DNA from: CAWCLK01 sp963796225
GTDB taxonomy: Bacteria > Actinomycetota > Nitriliruptoria > Nitriliruptorales > Nitriliruptoraceae
NCBI GenBank assembly: GCA_963796225.1
Contig: CAWCLK010000023.1
Span: 1 to 64,000 of the forward strand
Length of the DNA: 64,000 nt
Direction: 5' to 3'
The notes below the pieces were generated by a model. It saw only the letters and a list, made by a program, of their open reading frames with translations, was not told where the DNA came from and searched no databases. Positions 21,796 through 32,312 of the stretch are shown one piece after another (the first letter of the stretch is position 1; every line of letters begins with the position of its first letter). The position numbers and the translations under genes were made by a program.

Positions 21796-23052
21796 TCAGG
21801 TCCCGAAGGTGGCGACCACCTCGACGTGGTGGGTCATGGGGAACAGGTCCAGCGGGACCGCGCGACGCAGCGTGTAGCCGTGCTGCGCCAGGGCCTTCGC
21901 GTCCCGGGCCAGCGCCGCCGGGTCGCAGGCGACGTAGACGATCGTGTCGGGGCGCAGCTCGGCCAGGCGCGCGACGACGTCGGGGCCGGCGCCCACGCGG
22001 GGCGGGTCGAGCACCACCAGGTCCGGTTGCTCGTCGTGGTCGTCCAGGACGAAGCCGGCCACGTCCTCGCGGACCGCCCGGACGCGGTCGTCGAGCCCGG
22101 CCTCCTCGGCGTTGGCGGCCAACCAGCTGACCGAGTCCGCGTGCCCCTCGACCGCGACCACCTGCGCCCCGCCGGCCGCCAGCGGCAGGCTCAGCAGGCC
22201 GACCCCCGCGAACAGGTCCCAGGCGATCGCGCCGGTGAGGTCGCCGGCGGCGGCCAGCACCTCCTCGACGATGGCCTGCGCGCCGCCGGTGTTGACCTGG
22301 AAGAACGACGCGGCGTCGAAGCGGAAGGTGTGGTCCGCCACCTGCTCGGTCAGGACGCCGTCGCCCCGGAAGGCGACCGTCGACCCGTCGGGCTGGGCCA
22401 GCACGACGTCGAGCCCGTCGGCCTCGGGGGGCATGTCGAGCGGGGCGTCGGGGGCCGGGTGCAGGACGGCGGTCGCGGTGCCGCCGGACGCGTGGGCACG
22501 CAGCTGGACCTCGGCCGCGTGGGTGTCGTCGCCGACCACGTCGCGGACCCGCTGGGTCGCCGGCGTCAGGATCAGGCAGTGGTCGACCGGCACGACGTCG
22601 TGGCTGCCGGCCCGGTGGAACCCGAGTCGGCCGTCGTCGGCCGCGTGCATCTGCGCGTGGGTGCGGTACCCGGTGTCGGGGCCGACGGCGCGGCACGGTT
22701 CGACGGGCGGGTCGACGAGGCCACCGAGGCGTTCCAGCTGCTCGACGACAACCCGGTGCTTGAGGCGGCGCTGGGCGTCGGGGCCCACGTGCTGCAGGTC
22801 GCAGCCGCCGCACTCGGGCACGTAGGGGCACGGCGGCTCGACCCGGTCCGGCGAGGGCTCGAGGACCTCGACCAGCTCGGCGCGGGCCCAGTTCTTCCGG
22901 TCGTCCACCACCCGGACGCGGACGCGCTCGCCGGGGATCGTGCCCGGGACGAACACGGCCTTGCCCTCGATGCGCACCACGCCCTCACCGCCATGGGTGA
23001 AGCCGTCGACGAGGGCGTCGGTGGGGTCGGGGGACAGTCGTGTGCGCGCCAT
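21796..23052 (-). CDS. rlmD: 23S rRNA m5U1939 methyltransferase (RlmD/RumA-like)
   Basis: A 418-residue TrmA-family RNA methyltransferase. An N-terminal TRAM domain (DGFTHGGEGVVRIEGKAVFV) is followed by iron-sulfur cysteines CX5CX2C (CPYVPECGGC). The SAM fold has DLFAGVGLLSLPLA, and the catalytic loop is YVACDPAALARD with the nucleophilic Cys. ATG 23052 starts directly before the TRAM domain. It is divergent from the aldolase gene across 138 bases. The exact target uridine cannot be told from TrmA relatives by eye alone. Confidence 0.88.
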   Translation of the reverse strand: MARTRLSPDPTDALVDGFTHGGEGVVRIEGKAVFVPGTIPGERVRVRVVDDRKNWARAELVEVLEPSPDRVEPPCPYVPECGGCDLQHVGPDAQRRLKHRVVVEQLERLGGLVDPPVEPCRAVGPDTGYRTHAQMHAADDGRLGFHRAGSHDVVPVDHCLILTPATQRVRDVVGDDTHAAEVQLRAHASGGTATAVLHPAPDAPLDMPPEADGLDVVLAQPDGSTVAFRGDGVLTEQVADHTFRFDAASFFQVNTGGAQAIVEEVLAAAGDLTGAIAWDLFAGVGLLSLPLAAGGAQVVAVEGHADSVSWLAANAEEAGLDDRVRAVREDVAGFVLDDHDEQPDLVVLDPPRVGAGPDVVARLAELRPDTIVYVACDPAALARDAKALAQHGYTLRRAVPLDLFPMTHHVEVVATFGT

Positions 23053-23190
23053 GGGTCGCATGGTTCCACCCCACCCCGCCCCGTGGCCAACCAGACCCGA
23101 CCGTCCGCGCACCGTCGGGACCGACGCCACCCACCTAGGATCGGGGCAGACCTCGTCAGCCGACCGCCCCCGGATCCAGAGAGGATCGAC

Positions 23191-24081
23191 GTGGACACCG
23201 AGAAGATGCACGAGAAGATGGCCCAGGGCCGCGGCTTCATCGCGGCCCTCGACCAGAGCGGCGGCTCCACCCCCGGGGCGCTGAAGGCCTACGGCGTCCT
23301 CGAGGACGCCTACAGCAACGACGAGGAGATGTTCGACCGCATCCACGAGATGCGCACCCGGATCATCACCTCGCCGTCGTTCACCGGTGACCGCATCCTC
23401 GGCGCGATCCTGTTCGTAGGCACGATGGACCGCGAGATCGAGGGCGTGCCCTCGCCGCGCTACCTGTGGGAGACCAAGAACATCGTCCCGTTCGTCAAGG
23501 TCGACGAGGGCAAGGAGCCCGAGCAGAACGACGTCGAGCTGATGAGCCCCATGCCCAACCTCGACGACGTGCTGGCACGCGCGGTCGACAAGGGCGTCTA
23601 CGGCACGAAGATGCGCTCGGTGGTCAACATGGCCAACGCCGAGGGCATCAAGGCCATCGTCGACCAGCAGTTCGAGGTGGCCGACCGGATCATCGACGCC
23701 GGCCTCATGCCGATCCTCGAGCCCGAGGTCAGCATCAAGTCGCCCGAGAAGGAACAGGCCGAGGAGCTGCTGCGCCAGAACATCGCCACGCACCTCGACG
23801 CGATGCCGGGCGACCGCCGGGTGATGCTGAAGCTGACGATCCCGTCGCAGGACGGCCTCTACACCCCGATCATCGACCACCCGAACGTGGTGCGGGTCGT
23901 GGCGCTGTCCGGCGGCTACAGCCGTGACGAGGCCAACGAGCGCCTGGCCCGCAACCCCAACCTGATCGCCTCGTTCTCCCGCGCGCTGATCGGCGAGCTG
24001 TCGGCCAACCAGTCCGAGGACGAGTTCGACCAGGTCCTGAAGACCGCGGTGGACTCGATCTACGAGGCCTCCACCACCTGA
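23191..24081 (+). CDS. fda: Class I fructose-bisphosphate aldolase
   Basis: A 296-residue glycolytic aldolase of the small prokaryotic class I type, which uses a lysine Schiff base and no metal. Family segments are QGRGFIAALDQSGGSTPGAL at the N-terminus, GAILFVGTMDR, the MLKLTIP lysine strand, and VRVVALSGGYSRDEAN. GTG 23191 is preceded by GAGAGGA. A TAGGAT element about 55 bases upstream could be the -10. Its stop lies 22 bases inside the convergent prmA gene. Confidence 0.93.
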   Translation: MDTEKMHEKMAQGRGFIAALDQSGGSTPGALKAYGVLEDAYSNDEEMFDRIHEMRTRIITSPSFTGDRILGAILFVGTMDREIEGVPSPRYLWETKNIVPFVKVDEGKEPEQNDVELMSPMPNLDDVLARAVDKGVYGTKMRSVVNMANAEGIKAIVDQQFEVADRIIDAGLMPILEPEVSIKSPEKEQAEELLRQNIATHLDAMPGDRRVMLKLTIPSQDGLYTPIIDHPNVVRVVALSGGYSRDEANERLARNPNLIASFSRALIGELSANQSEDEFDQVLKTAVDSIYEASTT

Positions 24082-24866
24082 CCCCGCCGGCCGGCCACGA
24101 CGGCCCACTCGCCGTGGACCTGCACGGTGACGTCGTCGAGGCCGGCCGCCGCCAGCGCGTCCACCACGGTGTGGGCGCGCCCCGCCCCGATGCCGCTGGT
24201 GACCAGGTGCCCGCCCGGGGCGGTGGCCGCGACCAGCGCGTCGGCGAGCTCGAGGATGGTGTGGGTCAGCACGTTGGCCACCACGACGTCGTGGGTCCCG
24301 TCGACCGCGTCGACCGACCCGACGGCGAGCTCGACGTCCACGTCGTTGGCCGCGGCGTTGGCCCGCGCGACCTCGACCGCGTCCGGGTCGACGTCCACAC
24401 CGACGACGGGGTGCGCCCCGCGACGGGCCGCCGCGATCGCCAGCACGCCCGTGCCCGTCCCGACGTCGAGGACCGACCGTCCCGCGAGGTCCAGCGCCGC
24501 CAGCGCCTCGAGGCAGCCGATGGTGGTGTCGTGGTGACCGGACCCGAACGCCCGCCCCGGGTCCAGCACGATCCGCACCCGCCCCGGCTGCTCCGGGTGG
24601 TCCTCGGCCATCCAGGTGGGGACCACGTCGAAGGGACCGGCCGCGACCGGCTCGATCCCCTCCATCCACCGGGCGGCCCAGTCGACCTCCTCGACCTCCT
24701 CCCAGTGCCCCTCCGACGGGACTGGCGCATCCCTCGTGACGAAGTACCCGACGACGTCGTCGGGGCGCACCCACACACCCATCGCCCCGGCCAGCCACAG
24801 CCGACCGGCCAGGACGTCGGGGTCGTCGCCGAGCCCGCGGGGCACCACGTACTGCAGGGTGGTCAT
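24060..24866 (-). CDS. prmA: Ribosomal protein L11 methyltransferase
   Basis: A 268-residue SAM-dependent methyltransferase matching PrmA: an N-terminal substrate domain with EEVDWAARWMEGIEPV, then FGSGHHDTTIGCLEAL, VLDVGTGTGVLAIAAARRGA for SAM binding and VVANVLTHTI at the catalytic site. ATG 24866 overlaps the end of the upstream membrane protein gene by four bases. The 3' end overlaps the convergent aldolase gene by 22 bp. Confidence 0.92.
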   Translation of the reverse strand: MTTLQYVVPRGLGDDPDVLAGRLWLAGAMGVWVRPDDVVGYFVTRDAPVPSEGHWEEVEEVDWAARWMEGIEPVAAGPFDVVPTWMAEDHPEQPGRVRIVLDPGRAFGSGHHDTTIGCLEALAALDLAGRSVLDVGTGTGVLAIAAARRGAHPVVGVDVDPDAVEVARANAAANDVDVELAVGSVDAVDGTHDVVVANVLTHTILELADALVAATAPGGHLVTSGIGAGRAHTVVDALAAAGLDDVTVQVHGEWAVVAGRRGQVVEAS

Positions 24867-25796
24867 GGGTCGCTCCGTCGTCGGGCGCGTTCGCGCAGGT
24901 TCGCCAGGGCGGGGCGCGCCACCTCGTAGCCGGGCTGGTCGGGCCAGGGCACGCGCAGCCACTCGGCCGTCGCCAGCGCGGCGACCAGGAGGACCCCGCA
25001 CCCGGCCGCCCACCACCACGACCCGGTCAGGGTCGTGGCCAGCAGGCCCTGGGCGACGATCGAGACCAGCCCCACGCCCTCCCACACGATGTCGCGCGCG
25101 GCCAGCCCGTACAGGCCGGCCACGACGCCGACGACCACGCCCACGACCAGCCATCCCTCGTCGAGGGCGTCGCCGGACCCGCACAGCAGGCGGTGCCCGG
25201 GCAGCTCGGCGGCGCGTGCCAGCAGCACGGCGGCCAGCCCGATCGCGCCGGTCATCTCGATGCCGCGGGCGACCGAGCCGCGGCCCACCCGCTCGGCCCA
25301 GCCCGTCCACCGCAACAGCGTCCCGACCAGCGTCGCCGCCACCGCGAGCCACAGCGGGCCGGCCAGCCGGGGGACGGGCACGGCCAGGTCGGTGGCGACC
25401 AGGCAGTGGGTGAAGGTGGGGCCGCCGGGCAACGGCCGCCCGAGCAGCGCCCCGAAGGACAGCAACCCCGACACGGCCAGACGGCGTTCGCGCAGCACGA
25501 CGGCAGCGACCAGCGCGATCGTGCCGCTGACGGCCAGGACGAGGGCGACGTCGTCGGTGGCCTGCTCGAGCAGCAGGAGCGCGACCAGCACGCTGGCCAC
25601 GGCGGCCGAGGTGGACAGCCCGGTGCGCCCCGCCACCCGCCAGCGCCACGCGGCCACCCCGGCAAGTGCCAGTGCCACCACGGCCAACGCCGGGACCGCG
25701 GGCCCCGCCCGTCACCGCCCCGGCGGCCGTCACGACGAGCGCGACGGCTCCGAGCGCCAGGGCCCGGACCCGTGGCAGGTCGTGATCGGTCGTCAC
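24863..25796 (-). CDS. Polytopic membrane protein of unknown function, frameshifted
   Basis: Roughly 310 residues with eight or more hydrophobic spans (VASVLVALLLLEQATDDVAL, GWLVVGVVVGVVAGLYGLAA, WAAGCGVLLVAALATAEWL). The N-terminus VTTDHDLPRVRALALG begins at GTG 25796 in one frame and joins the main frame after removal of one base in the GGGGCCC run near 25705. It is translationally coupled to prmA (ATGA). The frame of the upstream permease runs into this start without a stop, so the boundary is my choice. No family recognised. Confidence 0.6.
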
Positions 25797-26958
25797 GACG
25801 TCTCGGAGCTGCCGGGGGAGCGGGGCGGGGTGGTGGGCCGGTTCGAGGACTTCTCGCGTGGTCAGCCCGTGCTCGACCACCTCGTGGCGTTCGCCGGCGG
25901 CGCTGGCCAGGGCCGCCCCGATCGCCGTGGCCGGCAGCGCCAGCAGGGCGCCGGCGGGTCCCATCAGGGCGCCGCCCACCAGCACGGACACGAACGCGAT
26001 CGCCGGGTGCAGCGACAGGGTGTGGGCGGTGATCCGCGGGGCGATGAGGTAGTTCTCGACCTGCTGGTAGACGACGATCGCCGCGACGACCCAGATCGCG
26101 TCGCGGGGCGAGCCCGACAGGGCGATGATGATGGGCAGGGCCCCGGCGAGGTAGGTGCCGATCACGGGGATGATCGACGAGATCAGCCCCACCCAGACGC
26201 CCAGGGCCACCGCGTAGGGCAGCCCCAGCACGCTGAAGACCGTGATGTGGAAGATCGGCGGAGGCGATCGCCGTCAGCACCCGCGAGTACAGGTAGCCGC
26301 CGGTCTTGGCGACGGCCAGCTCCCACCAGTCGAGGAAGTCGCGCTGGTTGTCCGGGTGCATCCGCGACGACAGCACGCGCCGCAGTCGCGGCCCGTCGGC
26401 CACGAGGTAGAAGCTGACCAGGGTGGCCGTGAGGAACTGCAGCGTCGTGCCGAGCAGCGTCTGGCCGAAGCCCAGGGCGCCGCCGACGACGCGGGGCGCC
26501 AGCTCGGGCAGCCGGCGGGGCAGCGCCGTGCGTTGTTCCTCGAGCCAGGCCGCGATGGAGTCGCCGACGTCCCCGGGCAGGTTGCGGGCCTGGTTCGCGA
26601 GGTCGCCCAGCACGCTCGGGCCCTGCTGCACCAGCGCGGTGGCCTGGTCGATCACCAGCGGTGCCATCGCCGCGACGAAGCCGGCGAACAGCAGCAGCCC
26701 GGCCAGGAACACCATGGCGGTGCCCAGGCCCCGGCGCACCCCGCGGTCGTCCAGCCACTTCACGGCCGGCTCGACGGCGAAGGACACGAACAGGGCGACC
26801 ACCAGCGTCACGATGAGGTCGTACAGCCGCACCAGCACGCCCTGGACGACCGAGACCAGCAGCAGGCCGCCCCCGACCCCGACCGCGAGCGTGACGGCCA
26901 GGCGCCAGTCGGGGCGGCGCCGGCCGAGCAGGGGGTCGTTGCGGCGTGGGTCGGTCAC
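25797..26958 (-). CDS. AI-2E/PerM-family transporter, frameshifted
   Basis: A membrane protein of the AI-2E transporter (PerM) family: several hydrophobic spans at the N-terminus, the long extracytoplasmic helical segment, and the C-terminal hallmark ISSIIPVIGTYLAGALPIIIAL followed by YQQVENYLIAPRI. Starting at GTG 26958, the frame changes near 26262, where removal of one G gives the natural ASAIFHITVFSVLG. The true stop is probably a GTGA overlap at 25796 hidden by another indel. Substrates of this family are poorly defined. Confidence 0.85.
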
Positions 26959-27066
26959 GTGCCGGAGCCTACGGACGCGGCGGGTGGGGAGGGGGCAATC
27001 GGGCACCGGGGACACGCCGATACCCTCGGGCTGCTCCCGTCCGTCGTCCATCCCCGAGGTCGTGCC

Positions 27067-28047
27067 GTGTCCGCACCCGCCCCGGCCGCGGCCATCGAGG
27101 TCCGCGGGCTGGTCAAGCGCTACGGCCACGTGACCGCCGTCGACGGGCTGGACCTGGTCGTCGAGCAGGGGCAGACGCTCGCGCTGCTCGGGCCCAACGG
27201 GGCGGGCAAGACCTCCACGATCGAGTGCTGCGAGGGCTACCGGCGCCCCGACGCCGGCACCGTGCGGGTGCTCGGGCTCGACCCGGTCGCCGACGCCACG
27301 CGGCTGCGTCCGCGGGTCGGTGTCATGCTGCAGGAGGGCGGCGTCTACCCGCAGGCCTACCCGCACGAGGTCCTGGCCCTGTTCGCGCGCTTCTACGCCG
27401 ACCCGGTCGACCCCGAGGCCCTGCTCGGCCACGTGGGGCTCCAGGACGCCCGTCGGACCCGATACCGGGACCTGTCGGGCGGGCAGAAGCAGCGGCTCGC
27501 GCTGGCACTGGCGCTGGTCGGCCGTCCCGAGGTCGTCTTCCTCGACGAACCCACCGCGGGGCTGGACCCGGCCGCCCGCCGTGCCACCTGGGACCACGTC
27601 CGCCACCTGCAGGGGCTCGGCACGACGATCGTGCTGACCACCCACCTGCTCGACGAGGCCGAGGAGCTCGCCGACCGGGTCGCGATCGTCGACCACGGCC
27701 GGCTCGTCGCCGAGGGCACGCCCGACGAGCTGACCCAGGACGCCGCCTCGGCGTTGACCTTCTCCGCCCCGCCCGGGATGGACGCCGCCGGACTGTCCGC
27801 CGCCGTGGGCCACGACGTCGTCGAGGAACGCGACGGCCGCTACCGGGTCGACGCCGCCGGGTCGCCCGCACTCGTCGCCGCGGTGACCGCGTGGATGGCC
27901 GAGCACGACGTGTCGGTCGGCCAGCTCAACGCGGGCAAGGCCAGCCTCGAGGACGTCTTCCTGCGCCTGACCGCCGAGTCGTCGGCCGCCGCGGCCGCCC
28001 GCGACGGCGACGGCGGTCGCCGACGACCGGCCCGGGCCGCCTCATGA
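27067..28047 (+). CDS. ABC transporter ATP-binding protein (DrrA/CcmA type)
   Basis: A 326-residue ABC ATPase: Walker A GPNGAGKTS, Q-loop in VMLQEGGVYP, signature LSGGQKQR, Walker B VVFLDEPTAGLD and switch His in TTHLLDEA. The C-terminal extension is typical of drug/lipid exporter ATPases. GTG 27067 lies just before the first strand. The last four bases overlap the permease ATG. TACCCT about 40 bases upstream may be the -10 of the divergent intergenic region. Confidence 0.93.
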   Translation: MSAPAPAAAIEVRGLVKRYGHVTAVDGLDLVVEQGQTLALLGPNGAGKTSTIECCEGYRRPDAGTVRVLGLDPVADATRLRPRVGVMLQEGGVYPQAYPHEVLALFARFYADPVDPEALLGHVGLQDARRTRYRDLSGGQKQRLALALALVGRPEVVFLDEPTAGLDPAARRATWDHVRHLQGLGTTIVLTTHLLDEAEELADRVAIVDHGRLVAEGTPDELTQDAASALTFSAPPGMDAAGLSAAVGHDVVEERDGRYRVDAAGSPALVAAVTAWMAEHDVSVGQLNAGKASLEDVFLRLTAESSAAAAARDGDGGRRRPARAAS

Positions 28048-28850
28048 GCGAGCCCCGCCCCACGCCGGCGACACCGTCGGCCGCCCCGACGGGCCAGCAG
28101 GTGCTGGCCCAGACCGGCATGGAGCTGCGCCTGCTGCTGCGCAACGGCGAGAGCCTGCTCGTCTCCTTCGGCATCCCGCTCGGCATCCTCGTGTTCGCCT
28201 CCGTCGTCGTGCCGGTCTCCCTGGGCGACGGCGAACCGCTCGACACGCTGGTCCCGGCGATCCTCGCACTGTCGGTGATGTCGACCGCCTTCACCGCCCA
28301 GGCCATCCAGACCGGCTTCCAGCGCAAGTACGCGGTGCTCAAGCGCCTCGGGGCCACCCCGCTGTCCCGCACCTCGTACCTCGTCAGCAAGGCACTGGCC
28401 GTGTCGGCCATCGTCGTGCTGCAGTCGATCGCCGTGATCGCCGTGGGCCTGCTGCTCGGCTGGTCGTGGCCCGCCGACGCCCACCCCCTGCTGCTCGTCG
28501 GCGGCCTCGTGCTCGGCACGGCCGTGTTCACCGCGCTCGGCCTGCTGCTGGCCGGGGCGCTGAAGGCCGAGCTCACCCTCGCCCTGGCCAACGCGATCTA
28601 CCTCGTCCTCGCCGCCATCGGCGGTCTGGCCCTGCGCACCAGCGACAGCATCGGCACGATCGTCGCCCTGGCCACCCCCTCGGGGGCGCTGGCCCTGCTG
28701 TTCGGCGAAGCCCTGCCACTGCCCATGGACGTCGTAGCCACTGCGGAGCGATGGGGTGGGGGGCTCGCGGGCTTCGCCGGTCTCGTCCTGCTCGGCTGGC
28801 TCGTCGTCGGCACGCTCGCCGCCGTCCGCCTCTTCCGCTGGGAGCCGTGA
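28044..28850 (+). CDS. ABC-2 type exporter permease
   Basis: A 268-residue membrane protein with six hydrophobic segments. It has the ABC-2 transporter pattern: LLLRNGESLLVSFGIPLGIL near the N-terminus, VMSTAFTAQAIQTGFQRKYAVLKRLGATPL in the middle, and a C-terminal span (GLVLLGWLVVGTLAAVRLF). It forms a two-gene exporter with the preceding ATPase through an ATGA overlap. The nearby oxidase and heme genes make heme-O/cytochrome-related export conceivable, but that is speculation. Confidence 0.9.
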   Translation: MSEPRPTPATPSAAPTGQQVLAQTGMELRLLLRNGESLLVSFGIPLGILVFASVVVPVSLGDGEPLDTLVPAILALSVMSTAFTAQAIQTGFQRKYAVLKRLGATPLSRTSYLVSKALAVSAIVVLQSIAVIAVGLLLGWSWPADAHPLLLVGGLVLGTAVFTALGLLLAGALKAELTLALANAIYLVLAAIGGLALRTSDSIGTIVALATPSGALALLFGEALPLPMDVVATAERWGGGLAGFAGLVLLGWLVVGTLAAVRLFRWEP

Positions 28851-29140
28851 GGGCCATTTGCCCTGACATTTCGGGGCCACTGGTCCGGTGACCGGGACGC
28901 GCGACGTGCCCTCGGTTCTCGGCGAGCCCGAGGACCGCGATACATTGCGCACCCCTGAGGGCCGTGAGGCCCGCAGTGGCATGCACGCCGCCCCCACCAC
29001 CCACTCCCGGCACGAACCACGGGCACGGGTCGTTGGTGGCGGCCGGGACCCGGCCGCACGCGGACAGCCCGCGATCGGCTCGCGGACCGGACCCGGCACC
29101 CCGCGTCCGGTTCCCCGCCCGACAACGAGGAGACGTCACG
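28851..29140. other. Intergenic leader of the cytochrome oxidase operon
   Basis: About 290 bases without a supported gene. TACATT near 28940 could be a -10 for the oxidase operon. A short AGGGC/GCCCT stem sits just after the exporter stop. Nothing else is recognised. Confidence 0.4.
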
Positions 29141-30306
29141 GTGCGCAGCACCACCCGTCGCGCCCGCCCTTCGGCCCGGCCGACGCACCGCAAGCTCGTC
29201 CGGACCGCCCTGCTGACCGGACTGGCCATCCTGCTCACCGGCTGTGCCGGCGACCAGAGCATGCTGGACCCCAAGGGTCCCTTCGCCGCGAAGCCCGACG
29301 ACCTGTTCATGCTCGTCTTCTGGATCGCGGTCGTCGTCTTCGTGCTCGTCCAGGGACTGATCATCTTCACGGCGATCAAGTACCGGGCGAAGGACGGGGA
29401 CGACAGCCTGCCGGTCCAGACCCACGGCAACACGCGGCTCGAGATCTTCTGGACCGTCGTGCCGGCCCTGATCCTCGCGGGGATCGCGGTGCCGACCGTG
29501 CAGCAGGTGTTCGACCTGGCCGAGGAGCCCGCCGGCGCCCTGCAGGTCGAGGTCATCGGGCACCGCTGGTGGTGGGAGTACCGCTACCCGGACAGCGGCG
29601 TCTCCACGGCCAACGAGCTGGTCATCCCCGACGGCCGCCCGTGCGCCTGTCGATGACCGCCGACGACCCGGCGGCGGACACGGGCGTGATCCACAGCTAC
29701 TGGGTCCCCGCCCTGGCCGGCAAGCAGGACGTCGTGCCCGGCCGCGTCGTGCACCTCAACCTGCAGGCCGACGAGACCGGCCGCTTCCCCGGCCAGTGCA
29801 CCGAGTACTGCGGCCTGTCGCACGCCAACATGCGCAACCGGGCCGTGGTCCTCGAGCAGGGCGAGTTCGACCAGTGGGTCAAGGACCAGCAGCAGCCCGC
29901 CGCCCAGCCGGCGTCCGGGTCGCCCGCGGCCGAGGGCTACGAGCTGATCTTCCCCGGTGAGGACGGCAACCAGCTGTCCTGCGTCGGTTGCCACAACCTG
30001 CGCACCGACGACGTCGCCGCCGCCGGCACGACGCCCAAGGCGAACACCGGCCCGGACCTCACGCACCTGATGAGCCGCAAGGAGTTCGCCGGGGCGATCT
30101 TCGACCTCTACAAGCGCGAGGACCCGAACGACCCGAACTCGGCCTTCACGGACGAGCCGAACGTCGAGCAGCTGAAGGCCTGGGTGAACAACGCCCCCAG
30201 CCAGAAGGCGATGCGCCCCGAGCAGGGCTACAGCATGCCGGCCTTCACCAACCTCACCGATGACCAGCTCGACGCCATCATCGCCTACCTGACCTCCCTG
30301 GAGTGA
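29141..30306 (+). CDS. ctaC: Cytochrome c oxidase subunit II, caa3 type, frameshifted
   Basis: Accepts electrons through the CuA centre. It has a lipobox (LLTGCAGD), two membrane helices, and a CuA domain with CTEYCGLSHANM (C-x3-C-x3-H-x2-M). A fused C-terminal cytochrome c domain (CVGCH, distal Met in YSMPAF) makes this caa3-type. Near 29640 one base is missing from a CCC run: adding it gives PDGRPVRLSMTADD. GTG 29141 follows GAGGAGA. The stop precedes the ctaD ATG by two bases. Confidence 0.93.
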
Positions 30307-30308
30307 CC

Positions 30309-32261
30309 ATGGCGAGCGCCACCGCCTCCCCCGCCAGGACCAGCGTCTTCTCTCGCCCCATGCGCGAGACGGGCCTGTCGTCGTGGTTGACGACGACCGA
30401 CCACAAGAAGATCGGGATCCTGTACTTCTGGACCGTCCTGGTCTTCTTCACGTTCGGCGGCCTCGAGGCCTGGATCGTGCGGACCCAGCTGGCCCAGGCC
30501 GAGCTCGGCGTGGTCAGCGAAGAGGTCTACAACCAGATGTTCACGACCCACGGCCTGACGATGGTCTTCCTCGTCGTCATGCCGTTGGGCGCGGCGTTCT
30601 TCAACTACATGATCCCGCTGCAGATCGGCGCGCGTGACGTCGCGTTCCCGCGCCTGAACGCCTTCAGCTACTGGACCTACCTGTTCGGCGGGATCTTCCT
30701 GTACTCGTCGTTCCTCTTCGACGCGCTGCCCAACGGCGGCTGGTTCGGGTACGCCCCGCTGTCCACCCAGATCCCGGGCAACCACATGGCCTTCTACGCC
30801 ATGGGCCTGCAGATCGTGGGCCTGTCGTCGCTGGCGGCGGCGGTCAACTTCATCACCACCATCCTGAACATGCGCGCCCCGGGCATGACCTTCATGCGCA
30901 TGCCGGTGTTCATCTGGATGTCGCTGGTGACCAACTTCCTGCTGCTGTTCGCCCTGCCGATCATCGCCGTCGCGCTGTTCATGCTGCAGTTCGACGTGAC
31001 CTTCGGGACCCAGTTCTTCCAGCCCGCCACCGGCGGTGACCCGATCCTGTGGCAGCACCTGTTCTGGCTCTTCGGGCATCCCGAGGTCTACATCATGATC
31101 CTCCCCGCCATGGGGATCGTGTCCGAGATCCTGCCGACGTTCTCGAAGAAGCCGCTGTTCGGGTACGCCGCGGTCGTCTTCGCCGGCGCCGCCATCGCGT
31201 TCATCGGCTTCGGCGTGTGGGCCCACCACATGTTCACCTCGGCCACCGGGCCCGTCGCTCGCTCGGCCTTCGGCCTGGCGACGATGTTCATCGCGGTCCC
31301 GACCGGCATCAAGATCTTCAACTGGGTCTTCACGATGTGGGGAGGGAAGATCAAGTTCACCACCCCCATGCTGTTCGCCGTCGGGTTCGTGTCGATGTTC
31401 ACCATCGGTGGGCTGAGTGGCGTCACCCACGCCATCGTCCCCCACGACGCCCAGCAGACCGACACCTACTGGGTCGTGGCGCACTTCCACTACGTGCTGT
31501 TCGGCGGGGCGCTGTTCGGCCTGGTCGCCGGGATCTACTACTGGTTCCCCAAGGTCACCGGCAAGCTGCTCAGCGAGAAGCTGGGCAAGGCCCACTTCTG
31601 GACCTGGTTCCTCGGCTTCAACCTGACCTTCGGCCCGATGCACATGTCGGGGCTGCTGGGCCAGCCGCGCCGCACCGCGGTGCTGCCGGCCGAGCTCGGC
31701 GGCACGGTCGAGATGTACAACCTGCTCTCCACCATCGGTGTGGCGGTCCTGACCGTCTCGGCGCTGATCTTCCTCGTGAACCTGATCACCTCGCTGCGCA
31801 ACGGCCAGGCCTCGGGCAACGACCCGTGGGACGCCCGCACGCTCGAGTGGCTCTCGCCGTCGCCGACCCCGGTCGTCAACTTCTGGCGCATCCCCGAGGT
31901 CCACGAGCGTGACGAGTTCTGGGAGCGCAAGTACGCGCTGACCGAGGACGAGCGCGCCGTGCCGATCCCGGCCGGCGGCGCCGACGACGGCCTCGGGTAC
32001 CACGGCGAGGTCGGCCACCACGACGAGCACGGCTTCCACGACCCGGACGGCAACCACATCCACATGCCGCACCCGTCGTACTGGCCGATGCTGATGACCC
32101 TGGGCTTCTTCCCCTTCGGCTACGGGATCATCTTCCGCAACGTGTTCCTGATCGCGCTGGCCGGCGTCGTGATGCTCGTCAGCTACTTCGGCTGGATCAT
32201 CGAACCGGTCGCCGAGGGCGACGACGACTACACGCCCGACCTGACCCCGGCCACACACTGA
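30309..32261 (+). CDS. ctaD: Cytochrome c oxidase subunit I with His-rich C-terminal extension
   Basis: The 650-residue catalytic subunit of the proton-pumping oxidase. Heme and CuB ligands are visible: THGLTM (low-spin heme His), HPEVYI (CuB His and cross-linked Tyr), WAHHMF, and HFHYVL (heme a/a3 His). After the twelve core helices there is a His-rich loop (GYHGEVGHHDEHGFHDPDG) and two further hydrophobic spans (YWPMLMTLGFFPFGYGIIF and a final helix). ATG 30309 is preferred to GTG 30303, which overlaps the ctaC stop. Confidence 0.95.
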   Translation: MASATASPARTSVFSRPMRETGLSSWLTTTDHKKIGILYFWTVLVFFTFGGLEAWIVRTQLAQAELGVVSEEVYNQMFTTHGLTMVFLVVMPLGAAFFNYMIPLQIGARDVAFPRLNAFSYWTYLFGGIFLYSSFLFDALPNGGWFGYAPLSTQIPGNHMAFYAMGLQIVGLSSLAAAVNFITTILNMRAPGMTFMRMPVFIWMSLVTNFLLLFALPIIAVALFMLQFDVTFGTQFFQPATGGDPILWQHLFWLFGHPEVYIMILPAMGIVSEILPTFSKKPLFGYAAVVFAGAAIAFIGFGVWAHHMFTSATGPVARSAFGLATMFIAVPTGIKIFNWVFTMWGGKIKFTTPMLFAVGFVSMFTIGGLSGVTHAIVPHDAQQTDTYWVVAHFHYVLFGGALFGLVAGIYYWFPKVTGKLLSEKLGKAHFWTWFLGFNLTFGPMHMSGLLGQPRRTAVLPAELGGTVEMYNLLSTIGVAVLTVSALIFLVNLITSLRNGQASGNDPWDARTLEWLSPSPTPVVNFWRIPEVHERDEFWERKYALTEDERAVPIPAGGADDGLGYHGEVGHHDEHGFHDPDGNHIHMPHPSYWPMLMTLGFFPFGYGIIFRNVFLIALAGVVMLVSYFGWIIEPVAEGDDDYTPDLTPATH

Positions 32262-32312
32262 CGCCCACGCGTCACGCACCACCACTGCTCGAGAAGAGAC
32301 GAAGGCTGACAC

